The notes under the pieces are model-generated. The model was not told where the DNA came from, ran no database searches, and saw only the letters and a program-made list of their open reading frames with translations. This document shows, one piece after another, positions 1 through 11,491 of a stretch of DNA of 64,000 nucleotides. The stretch is from JBBRSD01 sp038245725. GTDB lineage: Bacteria > Actinomycetota > Coriobacteriia > Anaerosomatales > JAAXUF01. How positions within the stretch are numbered: the stretch's first letter is position 1; each line of letters opens with the position of its first letter. Location: positions 175,850 to 239,849 of the forward strand of contig JBBRSD010000003.1 in assembly GCA_038245725.1 (NCBI GenBank), given 5' to 3'. The position numbers and the translations under genes were made by a program.

Positions 1-1090
1 GGACGATGCGGTAGAGCGTGTCGCGCTCGACGGCGACGTGGCCGGTCTCCTCGATCATGTTGACGAGGTCGTCCTTCGAGAGCGCTTCCGGGGTCGTCGC
101 GCCGGCCATGTGCGTGATGCGCTCCTCGACGACGGTGCCGTCGAGGTCGTCGACCCCGAACGCCGTCGACACCTGCGCGATCTTGAGGCCGAGCATGATC
201 CAGAACGCCTTGACGTGCGGAATGTTGTCGAGCATAAGGCGCGCGATCGCGAGCGTCTTCAGGTCGTCGAAGCCGGTCGTGGCCGGAAGGTCCGCCATCT
301 CGGTGTTGGCGGCGTGGAACGCGAGCGGGATGAACGCGAGGAAGCCGCCGGTCTTGTCCTGCTGCTCGCGCAGCCGGATGAGATGGTCGACGCGCTCCTC
401 GGCGGTTTCGATGTGGCCGTAGAGCATCGTGCAGTTCGTCGCAATGCCCATCTCGTGGGCCTCGCCGTGAATGCGCAGCCATACGTCGGACTTCGTCTTC
501 TTGTCCCACGCCGCCATGCGCGTGCGGTCCGAGAAGATCTCGGCGCCGCCGCCCGGCAAGGCGTCGAGTCCGGCGCCCTTGAGGTCGGCGAGCACTTCGC
601 GGGTCGTCTTGCCGCTGATGATTGCCATGTGCTCGATCTCGACGGCCGTGAACGCCTGCACGATGACGTTGTCGGGCACTGCCGCACGCGTGCGCGCGAC
701 CATGTCGATGTAGAACTCGTAGCTCCACTCCGGATGAAGGCCGCTCACGATGTGGATCTCGTACGCGCCGTCAGCGGCACCCTCCGATGCGGCCTTCGCG
801 ACTTCGTCGAGCGTCATCTCGTAGGCGCCTGGCTCGTCGGCATTGCGCGCGAACGCGCAGAACTTGCACCTGTTGCGGCAGATGTTGGTCGGGTTGATGT
901 GCCGGTTGACCATGAAGTACACGCGTTCGCCGTTGATGCGGCGGCGGGCGAAGTCGGCCATCTGTCCGATGCCGAGCAGGTCGTAGCTCGCGTACAGCGC
1001 GGCACCGTCTTCGCGCGAGAGACGAGTGCCAGCCAGCACCTTCTCGGCGATAGGGGCGAGCGTGGGATCAGTGAGGTTGAAGGAGGTCAC
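1..1090 (-). CDS. mqnE: Aminodeoxyfutalosine synthase MqnE (3' end beyond window)
   Basis: Radical SAM enzyme that joins SAM to 3-[(1-carboxyvinyl)oxy]benzoate to give aminodeoxyfutalosine, an early step of the futalosine route to menaquinone. I translated the minus strand directly. The protein starts at a GTG with an upstream GGAG and carries the radical SAM cysteines C71, C75 and C78 (CRNRCKFC), then ALPGGGAEIFSDR, TMLYGHIETAEERVDHL, AFIPLAFH and DNIPHVKAFWIML, all in family order. The GGGAE motif also occurs in the relative MqnC, but the TMLYGHIET and IPLAFH blocks fit MqnE better. 363 codons are present, close to the usual 370-390, so only a short C-terminus is missing. It is divergent from the osmoprotectant transporter genes. 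Confidence 0.9.
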   Translation of the reverse strand, partial: MTSFNLTDPTLAPIAEKVLAGTRLSREDGAALYASYDLLGIGQMADFARRRINGERVYFMVNRHINPTNICRNRCKFCAFARNADEPGAYEMTLDEVAKAASEGAADGAYEIHIVSGLHPEWSYEFYIDMVARTRAAVPDNVIVQAFTAVEIEHMAIISGKTTREVLADLKGAGLDALPGGGAEIFSDRTRMAAWDKKTKSDVWLRIHGEAHEMGIATNCTMLYGHIETAEERVDHLIRLREQQDKTGGFLAFIPLAFHAANTEMADLPATTGFDDLKTLAIARLMLDNIPHVKAFWIMLGLKIAQVSTAFGVDDLDGTVVEERITHMAGATTPEALSKDDLVNMIEETGHVAVERDTLYRIV

Positions 1091-1315
1091 GAACGGCTCC
1101 AGTCAGTGGATGTGGCCGGGGGCAAAGCCACACTAGGATATGCCTCGCCGCGCGGGCGTGCCACTCTTCGACCGGTCAGATTCGATGGGTGCGATTTCCA
1201 ATCACGAACGCGGACGTGGATTACGACCACGTGCAGGAAGGGAACGAAGCCAGCATACGGATCGGCGATCGGGTCTACGACACCGCGCGGTCGCCCACAC
1301 TCTTTGGAGGAAGAA

Positions 1316-2302
1316 ATGCGCAAGAACTGGAAAGGCGCAGCCGCGGTGTTCGCCGCGCTCGCCGTCGTCGTGATGCTGCTGGCTGGTTGCTCCTCGTCCT
1401 CTGCACCGTCAACCAGCACGAGTTCGACCAGCGCTGGCACGACCGAGAAGGGCCCCATCGTCGTCGGCTCCAAGATCGATGGCGAGGGCTCGCTGCTCGG
1501 TCAGATCATCCTGCAAACCCTGAAGAGCAACGGGTTCGCGGTTGTCGACAAGACGCGAACCGGCGCCACGAAAGTCGTGCGTCAGGCTCTCGTCGACGGG
1601 CAGATCGACGTCTATCCCGAGTACACCGCCAACGCCGTACTCGTCTTTCACAGCGACGTGAAGGTCGACCCGTCGGTGCTGCAAAGCGCGACGCTCACCT
1701 ACCAGACCGCCAAGACCGAGGAGTCGTCGGCCGGAATCGTCTGGCTGCAGCCCGCCCCGGCGAACAACACGTGGGCCGTGTCGGTGCCCGTGGCATTCGC
1801 GACCAAGAACAAGCTCACCTCACTGGCCGACCTCGCCGTCTACATCAACAAGGGCGGCACCTTCAAGATCGTCGGCTCGCAGGAGTTCTTCTCGAGTAAC
1901 GTCGCGTTCCCCGCATTCGAGAAGGCGTACGGCTTCAAGGTCAAGCCGGGCCAGGAGGTAGCGCTCGCCACGGGCGACACAGCCGTCACCGAGAAGGCCG
2001 CGGCGCAAGGATCGCAGGGCGCCAACGCCGCCATGGCGTATGGAACCGACGGCACGATTCAGGCGCTGAACCTCGTCGTGCTCGCCGATCCGAAGGGTGC
2101 GCAGCCGATCTATCAGCCTGCACCGATCTTCCGTTCCCCGATCATCACGAAGTACCCGGAGATCCCGACGATTCTCGATCCGGTCTTCGCCAAGCTCGAC
2201 TTGGCGACGTTGCAGTCGCTGAACAAGATGATCGCCGTGGACGGCAAGGACGCCAAGGTGGTCGCGGGTGACTGGCTCAGGACCAACGGTTTCGTGAAGT
2301 AG
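1316..2302 (+). CDS. Osmoprotectant ABC transporter substrate-binding lipoprotein (OsmF/OpuCC-like)
   Basis: Extracytoplasmic binding protein for a glycine betaine/choline-type solute, 328 residues. It begins at ATG 1316 behind TTTGGAGGAAG. A charged N-terminus and a hydrophobic stretch lead to the lipobox LLAGC with Cys25, followed by a Ser/Thr linker, so it should be a membrane-anchored lipoprotein. The mature part has the family signatures VGSKIDGEGSLLGQI near residue 47, DVYPEYTAN near 102 and a C-terminal LNKMIAVDGKD helix. The same frame stays open upstream to base 38, but that part lies opposite mqnE and is not coding. It is first in a four-gene set SBP-permease-ATPase-permease, the order of the E. 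coli OsmU system yehZYXW. The ligand is inferred from the family only. Confidence 0.9.
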   Translation: MRKNWKGAAAVFAALAVVVMLLAGCSSSSAPSTSTSSTSAGTTEKGPIVVGSKIDGEGSLLGQIILQTLKSNGFAVVDKTRTGATKVVRQALVDGQIDVYPEYTANAVLVFHSDVKVDPSVLQSATLTYQTAKTEESSAGIVWLQPAPANNTWAVSVPVAFATKNKLTSLADLAVYINKGGTFKIVGSQEFFSSNVAFPAFEKAYGFKVKPGQEVALATGDTAVTEKAAAQGSQGANAAMAYGTDGTIQALNLVVLADPKGAQPIYQPAPIFRSPIITKYPEIPTILDPVFAKLDLATLQSLNKMIAVDGKDAKVVAGDWLRTNGFVK

Positions 2303-2364
2303 CGAAGGTCAAGAAGCCCATCGTCACCAAGCAGATACGTTCTGATGCCACGCCCGCCAGGGGG

Positions 2365-3492
2365 ATGGATCGCGTCGCGTTTGCCGGCGCGGCCATCGCC
2401 TTGGCGGGCGTCACACTGCTGCCGTTCGCGGAGTTCAGAGCCAATCGCATCGTGAGCGGCGAGACGTTTCGCGCGTGGAGTTCGGCCGGGTTGCTCGGCT
2501 GGCTGCTTGTTGCGCTGACGGTGGCGTGTCTCGGCGCGGCGGTTCTCCCCCTGCGATATCGAGGCCCCGGGGTGCTTGCGGCCGGGGTGGCGGGGTTCTC
2601 GGCGTGGGTGTTTGCGGTTGGCGGCTCGGCGGCTCGGCTCATGCCGGGCGGCGATTCGGCCGCCCGCGTCTCGATCGCGGGCGGAGCGTGGCTCGCGCTC
2701 GTGGGAATCGCGATCGTGTGGTTCCAGGGCCACCACCTCACGTCCTCGCGAGCACACGTCGCCGCCGTCGCGGTCGCCGTCGCCGCGGTGCTCGCCGCGT
2801 GGTACCTCGACGGGCTGCCGAAGGTGTCGCTCGTCTACGAGTACCGGGTGCAATCCGACACGTTCTGGACGCTCGTGAGCAACCACATCGAGCTGTCGCT
2901 GGGTGGCGTGGCCATCGCGGCCGCGCTCGGCGTGCCGCTGGGGATCGCGTCGACTCGGGCGGCTGCCGTGCGCGCCACCGTCATCCCCGCGGCGGGTATC
3001 GTCCAGACGGTACCGTCGCTCGCTCTCTACGGCCTGCTGGTCATCCCGCTCGGGATGCTCGGGCTGCCGACGCTCGGTGCCGTCCCCGCGCTCATCGCGC
3101 TGACGCTTTACGCGCTGCTGCCGATTGTGCGCAACACATACCTCGGCGTCAGTGGTGTCGACCCGGCGATCATCGACGCGGGGCGCGGCATGGGCATGGG
3201 CCGAGGAGAGATGCTGTGGCGTGTCGAGATCCCGCTCGCGCTCCCGCTGGTACTCGAGGGGCTGCGCGCGAGCTTGGTGATGACCGTGGGCATCGCAGCG
3301 GTCATGGGGATCATCGGCGCCCAGACGCTCGGCGTGCTCGTGTTCCAGGGCTTCGGATCGATCGCTCCCGATCTCGTGCTACTGGGGGCGGTTCCCATGG
3401 TCGTCATCGCCATCATCGCCGACCAGGGCATCCGCGCTCTCGAGCGCACCATCGTGTCGCCCGGCATTCGCATCCGCGCAGGACAGGACTGA
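2365..3492 (+). CDS. Osmoprotectant ABC transporter permease with extra N-terminal membrane domain (YehY-like)
   Basis: Inner-membrane permease of the osmoprotectant importer, 375 residues. The first 150 residues or so hold several extra hydrophobic helices separated by short loops. The C-terminal half is the classical OpuCB-type BPD_transp_1 domain, with VPSLALYGLLVIPLGMLG and the EAA-like cytoplasmic loop IDAGRGMGMGRGEMLWRVEIPLALP that contacts the ATPase. This extended architecture and length resemble YehY rather than the shorter OpuCB. ATG 2365 follows an AGGGGG stretch. It lies 62 bases after the binding protein and 7 bases before the ATPase. Confidence 0.88.
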   Translation: MDRVAFAGAAIALAGVTLLPFAEFRANRIVSGETFRAWSSAGLLGWLLVALTVACLGAAVLPLRYRGPGVLAAGVAGFSAWVFAVGGSAARLMPGGDSAARVSIAGGAWLALVGIAIVWFQGHHLTSSRAHVAAVAVAVAAVLAAWYLDGLPKVSLVYEYRVQSDTFWTLVSNHIELSLGGVAIAAALGVPLGIASTRAAAVRATVIPAAGIVQTVPSLALYGLLVIPLGMLGLPTLGAVPALIALTLYALLPIVRNTYLGVSGVDPAIIDAGRGMGMGRGEMLWRVEIPLALPLVLEGLRASLVMTVGIAAVMGIIGAQTLGVLVFQGFGSIAPDLVLLGAVPMVVIAIIADQGIRALERTIVSPGIRIRAGQD

Positions 3493-3499
3493 GGACGGC

Positions 3500-4669
3500 A
3501 TGATCACGCTCGAGCACATCACGAAGCGCTACGGCGATCACGTCGCCGTCGACGACCTCAGCTTCGAGGTGGCCGACGGAGACGTTGCCGTCCTCATCGG
3601 CCCGTCTGGATGCGGCAAGACGACCACGCTGCGCATGATCAACCGCCTCATCGAGCCCACGAGCGGTCGCATCCTCATCGACGGCACCGACGCGACCACA
3701 CTCAAACCCGAGGAGCTGCGCCGCCACATCGGCTACGCGATCCAGTCGGTCGGCCTCTTCCCGCACCTTACCGTCGCCGAGAACATCGCGACCGTCCCGA
3801 AGCTGCTGGGCTGGAAGCCCGCGCGGATCCGCGCCCGTGCGACCGAGCTGCTCGACCTCGTGGGGCTCGACCCGAGCCAATACGCCGAGAAGTATCCGCG
3901 TCAGCTCTCGGGCGGCGAGGCGCAGCGCATCGGCGTTGCGCGGGCGCTGGCGGCCGACCCGCCGGTGCTGCTCATGGACGAGCCGTTCGGCGCAGTCGAC
4001 CCGCTCAACCGGGATCGGCTTCAAGTCGAGTTCGCCAAGATCCAGCGCGAGCTGAAGAAGACGGTCGTCTTTGTCACACACGACGTCGACGAAGCGATTC
4101 GCCTCGCCGACAAAATCGCGCTCATGCGCCTCGGCCACCTCGAGCAGTACGACTCCCCGGAGGCCGTGCTCGACCATCCCGCGAGCAAGTTCGTGCACGA
4201 CTTCGTGGGTGCCGACGCTGCGCTCAAGCGCCTCGCGCGCGTGAGGGCGGATACCGTCATGCGGACAGACGTCCCCGTCGCGCAAGACGGCGCTGCGGCC
4301 GTCGCGATCGCCGCCGGACAAACCGCGCGCTTCATCTATCTGACCGACACAAACGGCGCGCTTGAAGGCTGGCTCGACCGGAGCGTTTTGGAGCGAGGAA
4401 CGCCCTTGGTCGACGCGGCGACGCGCATCGACTGGCGCGAGGCGGCGATCGGTCCCGATGCGTCGCTGAAGGAAGCGCTCTCGCGCATGCTCGCGCTGGG
4501 CTACCGCTCGGTGCCTGTCGTCGACGACGCCGGGCGGCTGCTCGGCGATGTCTCGCTCGCCGACGTCGAGCGCACGATGGAAGCCGGCGACGCTCACGTT
4601 GCCGAGCCGGGTGAAGAGGCTCCGGGTTCCACCGACGTCCCCGCTGCTGCCGACGCGGTGGGCGAGTAA
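3500..4669 (+). CDS. Osmoprotectant ABC transporter ATPase with CBS-like C-terminus
   Basis: ATP-hydrolysing subunit of the osmoprotectant importer, 389 residues. It has Walker A GPSGCGKTT at residues 34-42, the Q-loop near 82, signature LSGGEAQR from 136, Walker B VLLMDEP ending at 162, and the switch histidine in VFVTHDVDEA. After about residue 250 there is a region ending in a CBS-like segment (LGYRSVPVVDDAGRLLGDVSLADVE). In OpuA/OpuC-type transporters CBS domains gate transport by ionic strength, so osmotic gating is plausible here. It is followed after one base by the second permease, which suggests translational coupling. Confidence 0.92.
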   Translation: MITLEHITKRYGDHVAVDDLSFEVADGDVAVLIGPSGCGKTTTLRMINRLIEPTSGRILIDGTDATTLKPEELRRHIGYAIQSVGLFPHLTVAENIATVPKLLGWKPARIRARATELLDLVGLDPSQYAEKYPRQLSGGEAQRIGVARALAADPPVLLMDEPFGAVDPLNRDRLQVEFAKIQRELKKTVVFVTHDVDEAIRLADKIALMRLGHLEQYDSPEAVLDHPASKFVHDFVGADAALKRLARVRADTVMRTDVPVAQDGAAAVAIAAGQTARFIYLTDTNGALEGWLDRSVLERGTPLVDAATRIDWREAAIGPDASLKEALSRMLALGYRSVPVVDDAGRLLGDVSLADVERTMEAGDAHVAEPGEEAPGSTDVPAAADAVGE

Positions 4670-4670
4670 C

Positions 4671-5450
4671 GTGGCAACGATCGCACTCCTCCTCGAGCTC
4701 CCGCGTTCGGGCCGGCGCCGGTTCGCGACCGCCGGAATCGCGGTCGTGGCCGCGACCTTCTTCGCGCTCATCGGCAACGAAGCGCTCGTCGACCGGATGC
4801 TCGTTGCCGCGTTCGGCACCGTTCCCGACCCCGTCTTCGCCACACCGCTGCTTGCGCTTACGCTTCAGCACCTCGCGATCGTCGCCATCTCGAGTGCGCT
4901 GACGATCGCGGTCGGGCTGCCGCTCGGCATCTGGGTCACGCGGGAGAGCGGCCGAGACTTCCACGATGTTGTCTCGGCGGCGGTGGATTTCGGCCAGGTC
5001 TTCCCGCCGATCGCCGTGCTCGCGCTCATGTTCCCGATCTTCGGGCTCAGCCCGGCTTCGGCGGTGCTCGCCCTGTTCCTCTACGGCCTGCTGCCGGTGG
5101 TGAGCAGCACCGTCGCCGGGCTCGAGGCCGTCTCGCCGGCCGTGATCGACGCGGCGCGGGGCATGGGACTCGGCCGCTTCCGCATCCTCCTCACCGTCGA
5201 GCTTCCGCTCGCGAGTGCAGTGATCCTCGCCGGCATCCGGACGTCGGTGATCATCAACGTCGGCACAGCGACGGTCGCAGCCGTGATAGGCGCGGGAGGT
5301 CTCGGCTTGTCGATCTTCACCGGGATCAGCACCGACAACAGCGGTAATCTCGTCGAAGGCGCTCTCGCGGTCTCGGCGCTCGCGCTCGTTCTCGACGGCG
5401 GCCTGGCGGTGCTCGCGTCATGGCTCGCCCCCGAAGGGCTCGAGTCGTGA
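4671..5450 (+). CDS. Osmoprotectant ABC transporter permease (YehW/OpuCB-like)
   Basis: Second permease of the importer, 259 residues with about six hydrophobic helices. It carries PPIAVLALMFPIFGLSP and the EAA-loop equivalent IDAARGMGLGRFRILLTVELPLA, matching the loop of the first permease. The GTG start one base after the ATPase stop is chosen because it fits the frame and the expected N-terminus. There is no strong ribosome binding site, so translation probably depends on coupling to the upstream gene. Two different permeases in one operon imply a heterodimeric channel, as in OsmU and OpuC. Confidence 0.88.
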   Translation: MATIALLLELPRSGRRRFATAGIAVVAATFFALIGNEALVDRMLVAAFGTVPDPVFATPLLALTLQHLAIVAISSALTIAVGLPLGIWVTRESGRDFHDVVSAAVDFGQVFPPIAVLALMFPIFGLSPASAVLALFLYGLLPVVSSTVAGLEAVSPAVIDAARGMGLGRFRILLTVELPLASAVILAGIRTSVIINVGTATVAAVIGAGGLGLSIFTGISTDNSGNLVEGALAVSALALVLDGGLAVLASWLAPEGLES

Positions 5451-5546
5451 GCGGGCTTGCGGCTCGCGCGTAGAGGCGCGCGGTCCCGCCAGCCCCGCCG
5501 GCCGCTCTATCAGCCCGGCCCGCGTCGGGTGCGCTACCCTGTCCAC

Positions 5547-6953
5547 ATGCCTTCCATTGTCGATATCGCTCGCGTCACCGCGCAGCGCCACGCCATGTTC
5601 GAGCCGTCGTCCCCGGTCGTCGCGCTCGTCTCGGGCGGCGCGGACTCGACGGCGCTGCTCAAGCTGCTGGCCGCCAGGAATCTCGGCGAGACCGGGCCGC
5701 TCGAAGCGGTGCACGTCGACCACATGCTGCGCGGTGCCGAGTCCGACGCCGATGCCGCATCGGTCGAGACGCTCTGCGCGGCGCTCGGAGTACCGTGCGT
5801 CGTCGTGCGCTTCGACGTCGCCGAGCATGCGGCCGAAGCGTGTCTCAACCTCGAAGACGCCGGGCGCCGAGTGCGTTACCGCTTCGCCGAGGAGGAACTC
5901 GACGCGCTGTGCGACCGCGTCGGCGTCGCGCGCGATCGCGGCCGCATAGCAGTCGCGCACAACCGAGACGACCGAGTCGAGACGTTCCTCATGCGCGCGA
6001 TCACCGGCGCCGGCGCCGGTGGCTTCGCCTCGATCCCGTACACGCGCGGCCGCATAGTGCGCCCGCTGCTCGACTGCGATCGCGCGCTCATCCGCGAGCA
6101 CCTCTCGACCACGGGTCAGCCGTGGCGCGAGGACGCCAGCAACGCCGACACCGCCCGGATGCGCGCGATGATCCGGCACGACCTCGTGCCGGTATTCGAG
6201 CGCGCCAACCCCGCCTTCCGAGAAACCCTCGCACGCTCGATCGACCTGCTCGCTGCCGACGACGTGCTGCTCACCACGATGGCGAGCGCGTTCGTGCATG
6301 ATTTCGCGGATGTCATCCCTGGAGAACGTGTGGAGTTCGACCGTGAGTGGATGAGGACGCTTGACCGTGCGATGGCGCGGCGCACGGTCCGCTCGGCGGT
6401 TATCGGGGCGTTTCCGGAGGCGTCGAGAATCGAGTCCTCGCACGTCGAAGCGCTCGTTGACGGCCTCGCCGACGACTCGTTCGCGCGCGACCTCTCCTGC
6501 GGTCTGCGGGCAGAGACCGAGTACGCTAAACTTGTCGTCTCGCGCGTGGGGGAAACCCCTCGGGCGGTGGCACCTTCCTTGCTCCCCATACCCGGAACCG
6601 CCGACCTCGGTCCGGCGGGGCGTCTGATCGCCGAGATGGTCGACTGCGATGACATCGCGGGCACGCCGGATTCGGTGACAGTCGACGCCGGCGACCTGGA
6701 GCGGCTCCTCGTCGACGGGCCGCGGCCCGGAGACCGGATGCGCCCCCTCGGCATGGACGGTTCTCGCAAACTCTCTGACCTGCTCATCGATGCAAAGGTC
6801 CCGCGTCGGGACCGCCCGGCGACTCCCGTGATTCGCGACGATGAGCGGATCGTCTGGCTTGCCGGCGTGAGGATGAGCGCGGAGTACCGCGTGGGCGCCG
6901 AGACCGCCAGAGCCGTGCGGCTCACGTGGGAACGGCACGAACCGGAGCGCTGA
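5547..6953 (+). CDS. tilS: tRNA(Ile)-lysidine synthase
   Basis: Converts C34 of the CAU-anticodon tRNA-Ile to lysidine so that it reads AUA codons. The protein has 468 residues. The N-terminal PP-loop ATP pyrophosphatase motif SGGADST spans residues 29-35, followed by HVDHMLRGAESDADA and AHNRDDRVETFLMRAITGAG, which is the TilS form of the HxxDDxxET signature. The C-terminal part contains the TilS domain ending PATPVIRDDERIVWLAGVR. The start at ATG 5547 fits the family better than open frame further upstream. It is followed by hpt and ftsH, a tilS-hpt-ftsH order seen in many bacteria. Confidence 0.95.
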   Translation: MPSIVDIARVTAQRHAMFEPSSPVVALVSGGADSTALLKLLAARNLGETGPLEAVHVDHMLRGAESDADAASVETLCAALGVPCVVVRFDVAEHAAEACLNLEDAGRRVRYRFAEEELDALCDRVGVARDRGRIAVAHNRDDRVETFLMRAITGAGAGGFASIPYTRGRIVRPLLDCDRALIREHLSTTGQPWREDASNADTARMRAMIRHDLVPVFERANPAFRETLARSIDLLAADDVLLTTMASAFVHDFADVIPGERVEFDREWMRTLDRAMARRTVRSAVIGAFPEASRIESSHVEALVDGLADDSFARDLSCGLRAETEYAKLVVSRVGETPRAVAPSLLPIPGTADLGPAGRLIAEMVDCDDIAGTPDSVTVDAGDLERLLVDGPRPGDRMRPLGMDGSRKLSDLLIDAKVPRRDRPATPVIRDDERIVWLAGVRMSAEYRVGAETARAVRLTWERHEPER

Positions 6954-6994
6954 TGCGCTTCGACCGAGACTGACCGGAAGGACGAAACGGACGC

Positions 6995-7540
6995 ATGAGT
7001 CTGCACGCAGACATCTCGCACGTCGTACTGAGCGAGGACGACATCCAGGGGCGGGTTCGCGAGCTGGGTTCGCAGATCAGTGCGGACTACGGCGACGAGC
7101 CGGTTCTGCTCGTGGGCGTCTTGCGAGGTGCGGCGATCTTCGTGGCGGACCTCTCGCGAGCGATCTCCTCGCCGGTCGAACTCGACTTCATGGCTGTCTC
7201 CAGCTACGGGTCGTCGACCAAGTCGAGCGGCGTGGTACGCATCCTCAAAGACCTCGACGAGCCCATCGAGGGGCGGCACGTACTCGTGTGCGAAGACATC
7301 CTCGACACCGGCCTGACCCTCAAGTACCTGCTCAAGAACCTCGCCTCGCGAAAGCCCGCTTCCCTCGAGATCGTCGCGCTGCTGAGCAAGGAAGGGAAGC
7401 AGCGGGTACCTATCAGCTGTAAGTACGTTGGATTCGATATCGCCGACGAGTTCGTGGTCGGGTACGGTCTGGACTACGCCGAGCGGTATCGCAACTTGCC
7501 GTTCGTTGGCGTCCTGAAGCCGGAGATCTACGCAGACTAG
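6995..7540 (+). CDS. hpt: Hypoxanthine phosphoribosyltransferase
   Basis: Cytoplasmic purine salvage enzyme that transfers phosphoribose from PRPP to hypoxanthine or guanine. It is 181 residues, the normal length. The PRPP-binding loop appears as VLVCEDILDTGLTL, the flexible loop as FMAVSSYGSSTKSSG, and the C-terminal base-binding region as DFVVGYG-type sequence (EFVVGYGLDYAERYRNLPFVGVL). It sits 41 bases after tilS and 39 bases before ftsH. Confidence 0.96.
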   Translation: MSLHADISHVVLSEDDIQGRVRELGSQISADYGDEPVLLVGVLRGAAIFVADLSRAISSPVELDFMAVSSYGSSTKSSGVVRILKDLDEPIEGRHVLVCEDILDTGLTLKYLLKNLASRKPASLEIVALLSKEGKQRVPISCKYVGFDIADEFVVGYGLDYAERYRNLPFVGVLKPEIYAD

Positions 7541-7579
7541 TCGCGCCGAGGCGCTCATCCCCGAGGAGAACCGGGAATC

Positions 7580-9574
<1,995 letters not shown>

Positions 9575-9586
9575 GCCGTATACCAC

Positions 9587-9614
9587 CGAACGCCCGCCAG
9601 TCGGCGGGCGTTCG
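9587..9614 (+). terminator. Terminator hairpin after ftsH
   Basis: Perfect 12-bp inverted repeat CGAACGCCCGCC with an AGTC loop, 12 bases after the ftsH stop codon. The run of T after it is weak (TCGCTTCC), but its position and stability make a rho-independent-type terminator likely. Confidence 0.7.
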
Positions 9615-9637
9615 TCGCTTCCGGGGGGAGGTCGCAC

Positions 9638-10753
9638 GTGGAGCCATCGCGCCGCATCAGCCAGCACGATCTGATCACCTCACTCAACGAGGTCGCCGAT
9701 TCGGTCTCCTCGGCGATGGGCGCTGAAGAGATGCTCACGACGATCGTCGAGCGCGCGAAGCGCATCACCGACACCGACAAGGCGATGCTCGTCCTCACGA
9801 GCGAACACGGCGGCAACCTCGATCTCGACTCGATCGTCGTGCGCGGTCGCCGCGGCCAGCACCTCCAGGAGTGGTGGCAGCAGCGGCTCGAGGCGCTGGG
9901 CGACACCGTCTTCGACAGCTCGAACATCATCGTGGAGAGCCATCCCGAGCACCACGCGTGGCTGCTCTGTTCACCCGTGCGGGTCAAGGACCGCCCGATC
10001 GGCCTGATCTGCGCGATCAACTCGGCGGACCGGCCTTTCACGCTCGAGCAGATCGATTTTTTCGCGATCCTCTCGGCGTTTGCGGCAAGTGCGATCGAGA
10101 TCGCCCGCCTCGCGGAGGAAAGCCGCTACGTCCTGCTCGCGAGCGAGCGCGACCGGATCGCCGCCGAGATGCACGATGGCGTGATGCAGGAGCTGTTCTC
10201 GATCTCGGTCGGGCTCGAGGTCTCCAAGCGGCAGGTGGCGAGCGATCCCGAGGCGGCCGCGGCACGGTTGGGCGCACTGCAGCAGCAGCTCAACACGTCG
10301 ATGACGGAGCTGCGGCGCATCATGTACGACCTGCGCCCCATGCGCCTCTCGGAGTTGGGCCTTGCGGGTGCGATCGAGTACTGGATCCACGACGTGACTG
10401 CGGACCGTAGCGTCGTCGGCCGCCTCGTCGTGCACGGCGAGAAGCCCACGATGTCGCCCGCCGCCGAGGCATGCCTCTATCAGGTCGCGAAGGAAGGCGT
10501 GAGCAACGCGGTGCGTCACTCGGGGGCGGGCCGCTTCGACGTCGTGCTTGGCGGCGACGAGGACGAGGTGAGCCTCGTGATCAGCGACGATGGCCGCGGA
10601 TTCGACGTGGACTCGACGCGGCGGACAAGCGAGGGGTACGGTCTACGCAACATCCGCGAGCGTATCGAGCGCGAAGGCGGGACCATCGCCATCGACAGTT
10701 CGGTCGAAGGCGGAACGACGATTACCGTGAAACTGCGCCTGGGGAGTGAGTGA
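9638..10753 (+). CDS. NarL-family sensor histidine kinase with GAF domain
   Basis: Cytoplasmic sensor kinase of 371 residues, GTG start. Residues about 15-165 look like a GAF sensor domain; there is no obvious membrane helix, so the signal is probably intracellular. The HisKA_3 phosphoacceptor is His179 in ERDRIAAEMHDGVMQELFS. The ATPase part has an N box near VAKEGVSNAVRHSGA and a G box DDGRGFD and GLRNIRERIEREGG. The stop codon directly abuts the ATG of the response regulator, so the two genes form a matched pair. The ligand cannot be told from the sequence. Confidence 0.9.
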   Translation: MEPSRRISQHDLITSLNEVADSVSSAMGAEEMLTTIVERAKRITDTDKAMLVLTSEHGGNLDLDSIVVRGRRGQHLQEWWQQRLEALGDTVFDSSNIIVESHPEHHAWLLCSPVRVKDRPIGLICAINSADRPFTLEQIDFFAILSAFAASAIEIARLAEESRYVLLASERDRIAAEMHDGVMQELFSISVGLEVSKRQVASDPEAAAARLGALQQQLNTSMTELRRIMYDLRPMRLSELGLAGAIEYWIHDVTADRSVVGRLVVHGEKPTMSPAAEACLYQVAKEGVSNAVRHSGAGRFDVVLGGDEDEVSLVISDDGRGFDVDSTRRTSEGYGLRNIRERIEREGGTIAIDSSVEGGTTITVKLRLGSE

Positions 10754-11404
10754 ATGGCTGCGATCCGCGTCTTTCTCGCTGATGACCACGAACTCGTGCG
10801 CTACGGCCTGCGCGCGCTTCTAGACGCCGAGGCCGATATCGAGATCGCGGGCGAGGCCGGCGATACCGACGGCGTGATAAGCGGTTGCGTGGCGTGCGAA
10901 CCCGACGTGCTCCTGCTCGACCTGCACATGCCTGGTGAGGGCGGTGTGGAGGCGTGCCGCCGCGTCCGCGAGCTGCTGCCGGAGACGTCGGTGCTCGTGC
11001 TCACCAGTTTCGACGAGAACGACGAGCTCTTCGGCGCCGTCGCTGCAGGCGCCGCAGGCTACCTGCTCAAGGACACGCGCCCGGAGCTGCTGGCAGGTGC
11101 GATACGCGCCGTCGCTGCTGGCGACCCGGTCTTCGACCCCACCATCAGTGGACGCATCAGCGCAGGCCGGCCGCCATCCAAGGCCGAGGAACTCGACCTC
11201 AGGCGGCTCTCCGAGCGCGAGACCGAGGTACTCGAGCTGATGGCGAAGGGGATGTCGAACAAGGAGATCGGCCGCACGCTGTGGATCGGCGAAACGACCG
11301 TCAAGACGCACGTGAGCCACATCCTGAGAAAGCTCGGCCAGTCCGACCGCACGCAGGCAGTCATCACCGCCGTGAAAGCGAACCTCGTCCGTCTCGAGGA
11401 CTGA
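10754..11404 (+). CDS. NarL/FixJ-family response regulator
   Basis: DNA-binding response regulator of 216 residues, partner of the kinase just upstream. The receiver domain has the acidic pair DDHE near residue 11, phosphoacceptor Asp56 in LLLDLHMPGEGG and a conserved Lys in YLLKDTRPE. The output is a LuxR-type helix-turn-helix with LSERETEVLELMAKGMSNKEI and ETTVKTHVSHILRKLGQSDR. No target site can be assigned. Confidence 0.93.
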   Translation: MAAIRVFLADDHELVRYGLRALLDAEADIEIAGEAGDTDGVISGCVACEPDVLLLDLHMPGEGGVEACRRVRELLPETSVLVLTSFDENDELFGAVAAGAAGYLLKDTRPELLAGAIRAVAAGDPVFDPTISGRISAGRPPSKAEELDLRRLSERETEVLELMAKGMSNKEIGRTLWIGETTVKTHVSHILRKLGQSDRTQAVITAVKANLVRLED

Positions 11405-11491
11405 TCGGCGGCCCTGAGGCGCGGTTCGGGTACCCTTAAGCGACATCCGCTGCAGCGCCGACAACCGCTGGCGACACGCGAAGGGACGCGC

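Noticed and set aside
38..1315. Long plus-strand open frame joined to the osmoprotectant-binding protein
   Set aside because: It lies opposite mqnE, which has clear radical SAM motifs, and the lipoprotein signal with a good ribosome site starts at 1316.
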